Below, piece after piece: positions 12,801 to 25,143 of a stretch of DNA of 64,000 nt (its first letter is position 1; each line of letters opens with the position of its first letter). Position numbers and translations under genes: made by a program. Below the pieces are notes generated by a model. It made no database searches, was not told the DNA's origin, and saw nothing but the letters and a program-made list of their open reading frames with translations. The stretch comes from Pegea sp. RAD2-039 (Eukaryota > Chordata > Thaliacea > Salpida > Salpidae). Where the stretch lies: contig JAQGEQ010000054.1 in assembly GCA_034620365.1 (NCBI GenBank), positions 186,001 to 250,000 of the forward strand. Reading direction: 5' to 3'.

Positions 12801-14594
12801 AATCCACTCCTTAATTATTGTTCGAGCTAATATTTAGGTAGCTGTTCCATTTCGGGCGTTAACCAATTTTCCTTTTTAATGCTTTCTTTCCAACTGGAAA
12901 TTTTTGCGAATGATGCTATCGCTTTTATAGCAATACTAATAATTTGTATTTAATGATTTTATTAAAATAACAGATACCCTAATTATGCTTTAAATTTATT
13001 TTCAATGTTTTATTATTCATTTTAATCCTGATTAATTTATTAAAATGATATATACGACCTTAAATTAAATTTGTCCATGAATTTTTTTAATGAATATTTT
13101 AACATTTAAATGATTTTTATTTTGTTAATATTCAAAATTTTTTGTTGATCATCACTAATTACTTTTTGTTTTTTTCAATTATTTTTAGATCTTTTTCCTT
13201 CTGCGGTCTCATAATAAAAATATAAATTAATGATTGATCAGTTTTTAGTAAATAAAAATTTTCGAAATTGTCGATTCAATTATTTAAACTTATTATTGAC
13301 TAAATTAGAAATATATTTTAAAACAGAAATTGTTTTATAAATCAATTTCGTTAAAAAACTTATTTTGAATTTGTTAAGAGCTTTATATAATTTCTTGGCT
13401 AGTTTTTCTGAATTTTTTATGTTTTGGTTCAACAATTATTTTTTCTTGAGTTTGTTTTCTTAGTTATTTTGTTTAAAGGTTAACCTTCTTGTTCAAGTTT
13501 TTAGTTTCTAAGAATTTTCAGTTTTTAAGACTATAAAATTTTGTGACAAGTTTATTTCTTTTTTATCTTTTTCAGTTATTTTTTTTAGTCAAAGTTATAT
13601 TTCTGTTATTTAACTTTTTTTGTTTAGTATTTGTTATAAATATTTTTACATTTTATCTACATTTTTATATCTATGTGATTTAGTATTTATTTATTTTAAT
13701 TTAAGGATGATTTTTGTAAAACTTAATTAATTATAAAATATTTATTTAAAAGTTAGACATATTGTTAATCTAAAGTATTAGATAAACAAATTGTATTTTA
13801 GAAGCTTTAATATATCTTAATATAAATTTTTTAATAAGTGTTTTTAATTTTTTTAATAAAACTTTTTCTATAAAAGTTGAAAGTTTTATTTTTTTGTTTA
13901 TACCAACAAAAGTTTTAACTCTGGATTTGCCTATATAATGTTTTTAATAATACTTCCTTATATTATTCTATTATAAAATTTCACATTTGTTAGCAATCAA
14001 ATTTTATTTTTTATCTATTTTGTCCATAAAATTATCCAATTTTTATTTTTCTGTTTAAGATTATTTTATACTTATGTAGACAAGAATATTTTTATAAAAA
14101 TAGCTTGTTATAAGAAAAGTTTATTTCATATAGATTTATGCTTTGCCTTATGAATAAATGGATTATTTTTATTACATTCTTCAAATAGTTCTAAACCATG
14201 AGAAGTAAATATAAATCTATTTATATATTTTGCTTGAGGAAAAATCTGACTTCAATAAGCACTTTATGTTTAAATTTATTATCTGAAAACTCATTAGACA
14301 TGTAGAGTTTATTTATGATATAATTAAACTTTATAATAAATATGTATTCTTGTAGTAAAAAATTTGTTTAATGCTTATTTGTTTTATTTATATCTTGTTA
14401 TTTAACTTAGCTTTTATACTTTTTTAAAATTAGAATAATAATTTAAGAGCAATAAAAAATAAAAAAAATTATGCAATAAAAGAACTATTTAAGTAAATTA
14501 TCTTTTATATCCAGTTCATTTGCTTTGTGTTGAAATAAATTTATTTTTTTACAGAGTATTTACAACTTGTAATAAATTTTTAGTGTAGATAAAA
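9890..14594. other. long AT-rich spacer with one coding-like fragment
   Basis: No confident gene. The stretch 11100-11560 is less AT-rich and is described separately. The 3' end, with TTTTTTTACAG ending near 14555, looks like a splice acceptor in the 5' UTR of the RAB35 gene. Confidence 0.5.
11115..11560 (-). pseudogene. unassigned coding-like fragments
   Basis: Read on the minus strand, one open frame of 49 codons begins MSNYYFATFFSSLDVKLPTI and ends SMVLIESKF before TAA. Upstream, another frame reads NIFVSEGTAAEKGKK and continues after a frame change as CKKMGPVLTLACLVTKEVF. The fragments are in different frames and no splice arrangement joins them cleanly. I do not recognise the protein. 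It may be a decayed gene or transposon piece, or chance; the higher GC content against its surroundings favours something once functional. Confidence 0.2.
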
Positions 14595-16493
14595 ATGTCT
14601 AACACAAGAGAATATGATCATCTTTTTAAACTTCTTATCATTGGCGACAGTGGTAAGAATTATTTCTGTTTATTTGTGATTATTTTCTTGCTATCTTTCC
14701 TTTTTTTAAAGTTTATAAAAATGTTTAACTGAACTAGTTATAAAAAATATTATTTTGGTTATTTTATACCTTATTTTGATAGTATTTGCTATGATTTACA
14801 AATCTTTTGTCTTATTTTGTTGGTTTAATTCTTTTTTATTTATATGAAAGCTTTAATATTGAAAAGTTTTTTTGAAAATAAAGTTTCTTATATTCATGTG
14901 AGCTATTTCAAAGTTTAAATGCTTTTCAATTATATGTTTTTAAGTGAATTTTTTGTTGGTTTGAAATGTTTAATATGATTATTTGTTAACTTTAAACAAA
15001 AAACGTAATTAGTAATTACATCATATTTTATTACTTATTATAATTCAATTTAGCTAATACTTTTTAAACTGCTTATTACATTTATGCATTTGTAACTTAT
15101 ACAAAAAACAACTTAATTCTTCAATTTATGAAGCAATAAATCTTTTCATAAAGTAAACAACTTTAAAAGCGAAGATATATTATATCATTATTATAAATTT
15201 CTTAAAATTGTTGTATTTAAAACACAAGATTATTCATGAGATTTATATCTTCAACTAAATCATCATTTAATTGATTCAATTTATTGTAGGTGTTGGAAAA
15301 AGCAGTCTCTTGCTAAGATTTGCAGATAACACCTTCTCAGGTAGAAAACTTACAAACTTGAAATAAACTAAATTCGATTTTCTTTTGAATTATTTTTAAC
15401 ACTCCAAAACAGTTGTTTTGGAAAAAATTGTTGTGGATTGCTACGATAAGATTCAAAGTATTTTAGCGTCTTCTATCTTTACTTCTTTTGATTTTTAGGG
15501 AGCTATATCACAACCATTGGAGTGGACTTCAAAATCAGGACCATTGACATCAATGGGGAGCAGGTAAAGCTTCAAATATGGGACACTGCAGGACAGGAGC
15601 GTTTTCGAACCATCACCTCCACGTTAGTACTTGCATTTAGTCACGTGTTGATGGTTCAATTGTTTTGTTGATATTTTGAGAAGTTATTATCGTGGAACCC
15701 ATGGAGTGATCGTGGTTTATGATGTTCAAAGTATTGAATCGTTTGTGAATGTAAAAAGATGGCTTCATGAGATCGAACAAAATTGTGATTCTGTTAACAG
15801 AATCTTAGGTGAGTCATTTCTATAGAAACTATTTTCATTCACATCATTCTATGACTACAGAAACTAATTATTTGGTTTGAAACTGTTTTGATCAATTATA
15901 TTGGCAATAATAAATATTTAAGTAGTTTCCTTATCAAGTGATTTGTAACAATGAAAGTTTTCTCACTTTCTTCTTCTATTTTATCGTTTCAAATTTGTGC
16001 TTGTTGTTTACTATAAGAGCTGAATTTGTCACTCGCAGCCTCGCCTTGAAGAAATTATTTTCTACAAGATTTATTTTCAACTAAATTTTAAGCAACAATT
16101 TTTTCGCATTTCCACAAAACTGAAATATGTGGGAGATATCTTCGAAAATAAAATAACTAAAATGTTTATAACAAGTTTATCTGGTTGTAGTTGGAAACAA
16201 AGACGACTCACCTGAGAAAAAAGTTGTCGAAACATCTGATGCCCAAGACTTTGCAAAACAAATCAAAGTTGCCCTGTTTGAAACAAGCGCTAAAGATAAT
16301 AAGAACGTTGAAGAGGTTCATAAAATGATTGTTGAGGAAGCGGTGATGAATAATTATTTTTTAGATGTTCACTGAAATTACGAAGCAAGTCCTCAACACT
16401 AAAAAGACTTCCCTTTCACTACAAGCTGGAAATCAAGACCGAATTAAAATAGAAAAGAATAAAAAGAAGAAGAAGTCATCCGGATGTTGCTGA
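14595..16493 (+). CDS. RAB35: small GTPase Rab35
   Basis: Six exons (14595-14652, 15290-15340, 15499-15622, 15684-15808, 16191-16315, 16365-16493) encode 203 residues. All GTPase motifs are present: P-loop GDSGVGKSS, switch I threonine in [15 protein letters not shown], switch [13 protein letters not shown], base-recognition NKDD and the ETSAK loop. The effector region [18 protein letters not shown] and the segment [14 protein letters not shown] are those of Rab35 rather than Rab1, which share the same fold. The tail is polybasic and ends in CC, the double geranylgeranylation site. Rab35 works in endocytic recycling, actin control and cytokinesis at the plasma membrane. The last intron is only 49 nt. 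Poly(A) signal AATAAA at 16678-16683. Confidence 0.93.
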
Positions 16494-16677
16494 AGATGCG
16501 TGTTCTTCTTACTTTATTTGTCAATTTTTCTCACTTTAGCATCCCTTCTAATGAAGATTAAAGACATCTAAGATGAAATTAGACTTCAATTGATGATAAA
16601 CAAAAATGTCTTTTTTCACTTTTGGCCTTGGAATTGTTCGCTTTCAGTTTTTAGCTAATTTTATTTTGATTAAAACA

Positions 16678-16683
16678 AATAAA
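16678..16683 (+). terminator. poly(A) signal of RAB35
   Basis: AATAAA about 185 bp after the stop codon; inferred from position. Confidence 0.45.
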
Positions 16684-16885
16684 AGAGATTTTCTGTTAGT
16701 AACTTATCAGCTAGTTCCAAACTACAATTTGAACTTTTACAAGATGGCTTGAAATTATCAACCTTTTCAATCAATCTTTCGATATTTTTTGAAATTTTTT
16801 TTCAATTTTCTGTTTTGAAACACTTTAGGAACATATACACTTTGACACCAAACCTTCAAAAGGCGTGGTGTGTTCTGGTCCTTTT

Positions 16886-17056
16886 TCATTTCAAGTCATC
16901 TTCATCATCTGCATAAACTTTTATTTTATCTCTCTTCATAAAAAAACGAGCAAACATTTTGAGATGCTTCAGCTGTTGTGACAGCTGACTATCTTCATTT
17001 TCAATTTGCTGCAAGTACTCAAAGTTTGAAACTGAAGCTTTTTCGCATACGACCAT
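16886..17056 (-). CDS. small open frame, 56 residues, unknown protein
   Basis: Minus-strand frame starting MVVCEKASVSNFEYLQQIEN, containing a run with helix and coiled-coil character (QLSQQLKHLKMFARFFMKRD) and ending in the acidic tail KVYADDEDDLK before TGA. An in-frame stop lies four codons before the ATG, so if real it is either a complete small protein or a last exon entered through an acceptor near the start. Its amino-acid make-up is much less AT-driven than chance frames in this DNA. It is convergent with RAB35. I do not recognise the family. Confidence 0.4.
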   Translation of the reverse strand: MVVCEKASVSNFEYLQQIENEDSQLSQQLKHLKMFARFFMKRDKIKVYADDEDDLK

Positions 17057-17059
17057 TTT

Positions 17060-19642
17060 GTTTCTTCACCAAATTTATTCCTGTTATCAGAAGATAGGAG
17101 ACAATAAAGTGCTTTAACTCTCATCTTAGCAATCCACAACAATCTAGAAAACCTTTTTTTCTCTTATGCTTCTTCCTTTTAAGCTAGTATTCTGAGTTTA
17201 TTTGATTAATAAAATTAAAATCATGAAAATGTTTCAATTAATTTTTTTAGAACTTTCTGAACAAAAGTGTAATTTCAAGAAAACTGCAAATTATTTGTTT
17301 AATTTAATGAGTCAATGAAATTTAAACAAATTATTTGTAATAACTAGTTTGGTCTATCCTCGTGATTCATACTTCATTTTTTAATTTATGACATAAAAAT
17401 AAAAAGATATTATTTGTTAGCGGGAGGTGCTTTCTTCAAGCATCCTCCTTCGCATTTATTAAAATAAATAAAAGTTCACATTTTGATGAACACTGGTTTT
17501 TAGAGTTCTTTAATTAAATATAGAATAATATTTTGTTGAAAATCATCATTTACAAAATTAAAGATGACTTTTTCGAAGATTACATCATCCATATTTCAAT
17601 AAATAACTCTTATACAAAATAAGTTTTTTCGTCAAACTATTTTTAAGAGATGCTTTCCATTAGCTGGTAGATTTAAAAGTATGTTTAAACTTTCCAAATA
17701 CTTTTATACAGTTATATAAAATATTCATCTTTAAGTGGAGAACCAAGATATTTACGAGATACTCACTTTATCTGTTCCAATCAGGATTTTGCCATTTCGC
17801 ACTAAAATAAGTATTACGAAAAAGGAAGGTAAAAAAGACATAATTGGATTTTTTACTTTATTAAAAGTTTTTGTAAACTTTTGAAAAACTCGATAATTGG
17901 TCGATAAAACCTTTAAAGCTTATGAAAAAAACTACGGATCAATTAATAATAATTTTAATAATAATAATTTAACCTTTTAGGTCTTTCCACTATGATGTTA
18001 TTAAAACAACTCTTATTGAGTTCAAATTTGATTAAATCATTCTGACGCCTATTTAGGAACGTAAATTAGAAAAGATTTAAGTCTATTCAAATGTTCCTTT
18101 TATGTTATTTTTTTGAAACAAAATATTTTAACTCAATATTTACAAGTGTTTATAAATAAAAAAAAATGAATATCGCTACAGATTCCATGAGGCAGTAAAA
18201 TTTGTTTTCATAGAAAAAATATCAGTTTTTAAATGCTGACTTGAAGGTGAATTCAATTTAGCAAATCTAATTAACTATCTATTTAACAATGGATTATATA
18301 TTTTAGTTTGACCTAAATAATTTTGTAATTTTGTAGCAAAAACATTTCTCTACAGAGTGATTATGTTAAAGATTTCTTTAAATAATAAGTGTTAAAAATT
18401 AATCATTTAAATTTGTATAATTACCCAATTGAAGAAAATAAACATAAATACCTGAGAAATTTTTTTATAGTGTTTTAAGTGGTTGTCGAGTAGGAAAAAA
18501 GATGTTTGTGATATCAGATAAGTTATTTGATTTTGTTTAACTTTTTATACATTTCATTATATTTTAGCTATTTTAACTAAATATTTGTTAGTTTTATCTT
18601 TAATTTCTAAGTTGAAATAAATAAGTTCTTCTAATTATATTTTTAAAGATTACAGCTATAGGAACAGTTTAGTCAAAACCTTTTTTTTCTAACATTTATA
18701 TTAAACGTAAGATAAAAATCTTGTTTAAAAAATATTAACTTTATATCAACAGTAAAAATTTGATCATAGAATATAAGTATGATAGTTTTTTTTTGTTTTC
18801 ATTTCGATTTACAAATAATCTTTGAATAATTTAATTAAACTTTTATAATAATATTTGCAAAATTATTATAAACGTTTTTACAAATTGTTTTTTTAAATTA
18901 GTAATAAAACAAATTTATGTTAACTTGTTAAAGTATTTTAGTGAATCGTTTAAAATTTAGATTTTTTGTATTTAGATTTTATTTGGTTATTTTGTTTTAA
19001 GCGATATTTGTGCTTCTGGAATTTAAACACCTCAATTCCAAGAAATAAGTTCAAAAAATTAATTGGCTAAATTTAATGTACGAAAGTATGGAAATAGTTT
19101 TATTTTTCAACTTTTTTTTTAATTTTTGAAGTAACTTGAAAATAAATGTTTAAATTATATCAAAATATAAAAGAAATCAAAAAAATGCTTTGAATTATAC
19201 TTCATATAAATATTTTGAAAATTCTAGGTAAGATTTTATGTTTAAATTCAGCTAGAAATAAATTTATTGTTTTTTTGTTTAATTTAGTTGCTGCATTCTA
19301 TATTCTAAATATTCATGAGATAATTTCAGTTAGGAAAAGTTACTATTCAGCTAAAAATTTATTTTGAATTGTAAATTTGTTGTTTTTCACAATTTTCTTC
19401 ACTATTTAAGAGTTTAATTAATAACTAAATTTGATGAATACATGTTTTTAATGAGATCTGGTTTATTTAAAAACTAGACTTAATTACTATAGTTAAAATG
19501 TGTTTTTAGCAAAAGTATTGTTTTATTATATTAAAATTGTTATATAAATATTTATAAATTTATAATTGCTTTACATTAATTAAGCTTATTACAAGTTAGA
19601 GATAAAAGAAACTATTTTATAGGAGTTTTATTATCTCTAATC
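17060..19642. other. AT-rich spacer before the first KCTD gene
   Basis: No gene, RNA gene or repeat recognised. A short ...TTTTATAG acceptor-like sequence precedes the KCTD start codon. Confidence 0.5.
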
Positions 19643-20215
19643 ATGGATCAGTCTACATCTGTAGAAAATCCACAGATAAAAAAGTCACAGCAGTCTGCCA
19701 AATGGGTGAAACTGAATGTTGGTGGTGAACACTTTGTAACTACTACAGATACACTAAGCAAATATCCTGGATCATTTTTACATAAACTTTGTAATGAGAA
19801 TAATGATTTAGATTCTGATAAAGATGAGACTGGAGCTTATTTAATAGATCGTGCTCCAAGTTATTTTGCTCCCGTTCTTAACTACCTTCGTCATGGAAAG
19901 TTGGTAATTGATAAAAATGTTTCAGAAGAGGGGGTGCTTGAAGAAGCAGAGTTTTATAATATCGCTGAGCTTGTTAGTTTGGTGAAAACAAGAATTAGAG
20001 AAAGAGATCGAGTTGTTACATCTTATTTAAAAAAGGAAACGCCTAAACGCGTTTACAGAGTGATGCATTTATTAGAAAAAGAACTCACTGTTTTTTTAAG
20101 CTCTTTGGATGAGATGTGGAAAATTGAACAAATTGTTTCTAAAAATAAATCTGTTTGTGGAAGAAATCAGGCCGAATTTTTTTGTATTTTATCCGCAAAT
20201 AGCTTAAAGTCTTAA
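19643..20215 (+). CDS. BTB/KCTD protein, diverged copy
   Basis: An intronless frame of 190 residues. Residues about 20-105 form the T1-type BTB domain of the KCTD2/KCTD5/KCTD17 group ([59 protein letters not shown]), proteins that assemble into oligomers and act as adaptors for Cullin-3 ubiquitin ligases. The first 126 codons are almost base-for-base the same as in the minus-strand copy at 26439-27059 (one difference seen in about 388 bp, starting 7 bp before the ATG). After codon 127 the two genes differ strongly. The C-terminal half still aligns with the family (KRVYRVMHLLEKELT, MWKIEQIVS, NQAEFFCILS) but has lost many conserved residues, including the GW of DGWKFEQL, and the tail is shorter. 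Best read as an older paralog whose BTB half was recently overwritten by the other copy. Confidence 0.85.
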   Translation: MDQSTSVENPQIKKSQQSAKWVKLNVGGEHFVTTTDTLSKYPGSFLHKLCNENNDLDSDKDETGAYLIDRAPSYFAPVLNYLRHGKLVIDKNVSEEGVLEEAEFYNIAELVSLVKTRIRERDRVVTSYLKKETPKRVYRVMHLLEKELTVFLSSLDEMWKIEQIVSKNKSVCGRNQAEFFCILSANSLKS

Positions 20216-21425
20216 AATTGGTTTTAATTTTATGAAATTAGCAAACAATACATTTTTATGTAAACAGTTTGAAGAAATATGTCAAAATTTTCTATTTGAA
20301 ATTTGTGCTGATTAAATTTTATTAAATTAAAATTTATTTATTTGTTGTGAAAGTAAATCGAAATTATTTTTATTAGGTAAAAGTTATTTGAATTTAAAGG
20401 TATATATAATTCAAATTATTTGTTTAAAGAAAAGAATTAAATTTCAGTTTAGATAGTATAATTATTAATTCAATAAAAACTTTCTATGTTTATTTAACGA
20501 TTTTTTTTTTGCTTATTCAACTAATAATAGCTCAATAAAAACTTAGTTTTTATTTATGTCCAATTTATGTCTGATTATAAAACTAAGTTTACAAATTTTT
20601 TTTAAAAGTATATAAATTTGGTCGATGATTTTTTATTAATACAGTTCTTACCCTAAAATCTTATCATAAAAGATAATATTTTAGATCAATACTTGTGACA
20701 GTAAAAATCCAATCAATGATTTGTTGTATAAAATGACATTTAATATGATAATTTTATCACTTTAACAAAAAAAAGAGATAACATTTTTCAACCAATAAAG
20801 CTTTCATTCAGAATGGTTTTTTTTTGAAATCGTGTATTTAAAAATTGAAAGCTTTTAATCCCAGTAATAATCAATTTAAAGATTATTTGAATATTATCAA
20901 GTTTAAAAATTTATACAAAACGAAATAGTTATTTATTATTATTGGTTTATCATTCGCATTTAAGGATTTTAGAAGTGTAAATCTATATGAACTTATCGCA
21001 CAATACAACTACTTTTATAAATTCAGTAAAAAGTACTTCTTTTTATGAGGAAAAAGGAATATAAAGTTACTACATCCATCTGAATATAAATATAATCTGA
21101 TTAAGGGTCGTAATTTTTGTTTAGAGGCAAGTTTTTTTTCAAATCTGTAAATAATAATTGCTGAATAAAAATTGTAAATAAACAGCTGACAAAAGACTCA
21201 GATGTAGCAGAGTTAATACTAAAGAAATTTCTTTCCAAGATTTAGCTCGTAAACTTTTCTTAGTTTCTATATAAGTTAAATTATATCTCGTTTAGTTACA
21301 GATTCTAGAGATTTATAAGTCTAAATTCCTCTTAAAAAGTAAAGTATTTTTTCGATTTTCTAACTCCTATAACCGAAAATGTTTTTAATTTTCATATCTA
21401 AAAATTGTAAATTATTCTGACTTAG
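20216..21425. other. spacer between KCTD copy and ARFGAP1
   Basis: AT-rich DNA; no gene recognised. Confidence 0.45.
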
Positions 21426-21564
21426 AATTATTATTCAAACAACTTGCATCACTGAATATGAAGATCAACTTGTTGATGAATCAAATATACATCAGGATGT
21501 TAATACATCAGTAAACACGTGGAAACCTGCTGAAAATATTTCATCTTTTTCTGTAGACTTATAA
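21426..21564 (+). CDS. possible terminal exon of an unknown gene
   Basis: After CTTAG the frame reads IIIQTTCITEYEDQLVDESN and then a second stretch ending WKPAENISSFSVDL before TAA, about 46 codons in all. Codon use looks coding and it sits in very AT-rich DNA, but there is no start codon, no recognised homolog and no upstream exon identified. It could be chance. Confidence 0.2.
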
Positions 21565-21887
21565 AAATATGATTTTTTTACGATCTTAACTAATTACGAT
21601 GATCAATAATCTAGGTTTTGACTTTTGGAAGATATATCTTCAAAAAAAGTTGTTTCAAGACGAATAAATTACATTTTGTAAGATTATATTTCTTATAATA
21701 GCAAAATATTTAGTATAGCGTCATTAGAGGTGAGAAAATATCAGATAGAGATGGAATGGAGATTTATCACCAAGCTAATTGAATCCGAATTTTACTGATT
21801 AATAATTTGCTGGTGGAAATATTTCGCGCCAAAATCCACCAATCAAATCAGAGCAATAAGTTAAATGAAGAAAGAATTTCTCGAAGG

Positions 21888-24800
21888 TTATTTGGCGGTG
21901 GACGTGTTGTCCCAGGCAACTTCTTCCCACCCGTCCCAGTCATCTGTGGTTTTTGTATCCTTCTTAGAAGGCTCATCTTCATTTAACCAAGCTTCTAGGT
22001 CCACATCGTCACTTTTTGAGGTAGACTTTGTTGTGATGCTGTCGCCTTGCACTACTTGGTCGAACTCCGTCTTGGTGACCACTTGTTTTGGTTTTGTTGG
22101 GACAGTGGTCCCAAAAGTGTCCCAGAACTCATTGTTGACGTGGGCGTTGGGAGCTGGTTCACTAAAAATCGAAATTAGGTCAAATTTTCATCTTTAGAAC
22201 TTTCGATAATTTATTTTTATCAAATAAAATGACTTTTTATTAAAATGAGTTTTTTTTAAATGAGATCAAACCTTTTGTTGTGTATGATGTTGTTTATACT
22301 CGAGAAGCTCGATTTACCGTAATCACTCAACTGGAACATAAAAACTCGATTAAAACTGGAAATAATCCAACTAATTTAGTACCTTAGAAGCCCATGACGT
22401 CACACTGCTTGTGATGTCATCAACCACTTTTCGATCCGACAGTTTCTGCTGCGCAGGCTTTAAAACGCGATCGCTCATCTTACTCGAGATGTCAGTGGCA
22501 AGTTCGTTTGCTTGTGAGCCTAACTTCACAGCCTGAAAAGGGAAGAGATGAAAGCAAAGAAGAAAATCTCTTGCTTCTGATGATCATTTTGTTTAGAGTT
22601 TAAATCTTAAAAGTTTATTTGATGAATGTTGAAAACTCTGGACTACTCTTATTTATTAAATTAAAAGCGATAAATGAGATTGGGTATCAAATAAAATGTC
22701 TTGTGACATTTTCAAATAGTTCTTAAATGTCAAAAGGGCATTTTGTTGACCGGATGACATTTAATAAAGCGAGTTCCAACCCACACAGTTAGTAATTTGA
22801 ATAATTGATTAGGTTGGAAATAGGAATTGGTGAGAAAATCTGTAGATGAAACGAACATTTTCTTTCGCAGCTGAAGCTGCTGATGAGGTCCATTTAGCTG
22901 CAACTTGCCAACCAGTGGTGAGAGATGACATTGCATCAGAGAGAAAATCGTTCTCGTTAGGTGGTTGGGTAGCTTGCCAACCTACGCCGCTACACGATGT
23001 AGTCTGTTCTACATGAAAAAAATCAATAGTTTGAAAAGAATCGAGTAGAAAGTACTTGTAGGGCTTGATATGGTGTCATTATTCAACCAGCTTTCAAAGT
23101 CGTCGATATCATCGCTGACTGGATCTTCCTTTGGACTTTTTGAGGAGCTGAAAGAAGATTCAGTGGTTGGAAGAAATCAATAAAAGATTATTTCAGTCAA
23201 ATCGCGACATTTTGAGATCTTAGAAGCGATCAATTATTTTGTGTTTAAAAACAAACTTGACAATAACTGCTGGAGTTTTGAAGTCTTACTGATGTGTAGA
23301 AGATAGTTGGGAAGATTTTGTGGGAGGTTTATAGCTCTGAGCAGAGGAAGACTCTTCATCCCAAATCTCTCCTTTAGATTCTACTAAAATCTGTCATCAA
23401 AACAGAGAATTTTATTTGTTAAAATTTAATGAAGAAGAATTTGTATAAAAAAGATTTCAAATCAGAAGTGAAACAGGAAGATGGAAGTTTAGAGTTGATA
23501 ATCGCTTCATTTTCACAACTATTTAAAACATAAGAAGTTTCTGGTTGAAGGAAATTAAATATTTAGTGACCGGTGAAGATGTTTCTGTAAAAGTTTACCA
23601 ACAAAATCAGTTTCAAAATGAAAAGTTTTCAATTTGTGAAAAAGAAATTCTATCAGATGATGAAGATGATACTTTCAGATCTTTATATAATTTCAAGACA
23701 TCTTTTTTATTTTCAAAACAAGAAACATAACCTTGCTGCTAAGAAAGTTAAAATAATTGATTATTTTGATCTTTACAAATTTTCAAATAAATTAAAAGAA
23801 GATTTGAAAATAAGTGAGCAAGGAAGATGTTGGTTTGAAGTCTTCAAAACTCTTCACCTTATCACGGAGTAGTGCCGCAGTTTTACTTTCATATTTTTCT
23901 TTTATATTCCAATCTTCTTGATAATCTGGATGAGATTGGAAGAAATTTTTCGCTTCTTCATTTCCGCCAACCTAAAATTCAACAAAATGTTAATTGGACA
24001 TTTCCAAATGTCGATCTTAAAAGCAAAATATTAGAAAAAACCCCGAGAGAGCATCAGGGATTACAACAGATTCTATCAGATAATTTGAGCTTTTTGAAAA
24101 TTTTGAATCGATTTAATTGGAAACATCAAAATAATTAAATCTCCTGAAGATGTAAAAGATCTTTTGTTGGAGTTTTATAAATCTCCACAATTTACCTTCA
24201 TCTTCTCCAATTCAGAGTCCTTCCATTTGTCCATGGTGGTTGATCTAACAAAGCTGAGATGAACACCAAGACCTCGGTGTTTACCTGAGCACTCCAAACA
24301 AATCCAAATTCCATATGTGACAGAGACCCATTGAGGGTTAAGTGCCCCACATTCAAAACATTTCTAGAAAAATTGAAAAATGATCATCCTCACATCTCAT
24401 TTGTAACAAAATTATTTCAGTATGAAGTTTAAAAGATGAAAAAGTTTGTACATTTCACTTGCTAACATTTCATTTGAATATTTTTGGTTTATTTTGTAGT
24501 AATTTGGAATAACTTAATTTAAAAATAAAAGAATCATTTTCAAGATGAAATTAAAAGTTAGAAATCGATTTTTGACTAAATTCTTGAAGGCCAACTAGAA
24601 ACTATCAAGTTATTTGTATTTTACTAAAATTTTTTATATTATGACATATTATGTTATATAATTAACTTATTTATAAAAATATATTTAAGGAATATTATTT
24701 ATAAAAGCTTTATACTTATATAAAGAAAACATCAATTTATTTTATTTAAGTTTTCTAAAAACAATTTCTTATGTTAGGTGATCTTCACTAAGGCACCTTC

Positions 24801-25143
24801 GACTACTAACCACAATAACCAAATAACACATTGTTGGCTTGATGTTGTTGACCAAAATCTTTTATAATTAAGGAGCTAGACATAGGATAGTGCTTTTATC
24901 AAGGTTTAATGCTTTAAGCACGATATTTGTCTAATATTACAATAATGTTATTATTGTTAACCATTAAATAATTTCATTGAAATGATATCACCTTTTTTTA
25001 CTTATTTTAACAAAATCAATTGTAACAGAAGAAATAAAAACCCTAATAATTACTTAATGTATAACATTTAATCTAATTTCTACCTTGTTTCCATTTGTTG
25101 TTCTTAGATTATTGAGAATTGCTTTGCTTTCTTGGCTGGCCAT
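21888..25143 (-). CDS. ARFGAP1: ADP-ribosylation factor GTPase-activating protein 1
   Basis: Nine exons in transcript order: 25143-25084, 24363-24196, 23971-23858, 23390-23290, 23147-23056, 23008-22857, 22532-22383, 22330-22272, 22161-21888, total 389 residues (human about 406). The N-terminal ArfGAP zinc finger begins [20 protein letters not shown] and continues [20 protein letters not shown]; the four zinc cysteines and the catalytic arginine of GKHR are visible. The C-terminal part keeps the ARFGAP1 pattern: membrane-curvature-sensing (ALPS-like) stretches rich in Ser, Thr and Trp ([20 protein letters not shown]) and acidic Trp motifs ([33 protein letters not shown]). It stimulates GTP hydrolysis on Arf1 in COPI coat dynamics at the Golgi. 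All phases close. Exon 6's donor (GTTCGT) is weak, so its end is the least certain junction. It lies between two inverted KCTD genes. Confidence 0.88.

Noticed and set aside
23545-24138. Plus-strand frames of 61, 84 and 88 codons within ARFGAP1
   Set aside because: They overlap ARFGAP1 introns and exon 3 on the opposite strand, and show no family motif.
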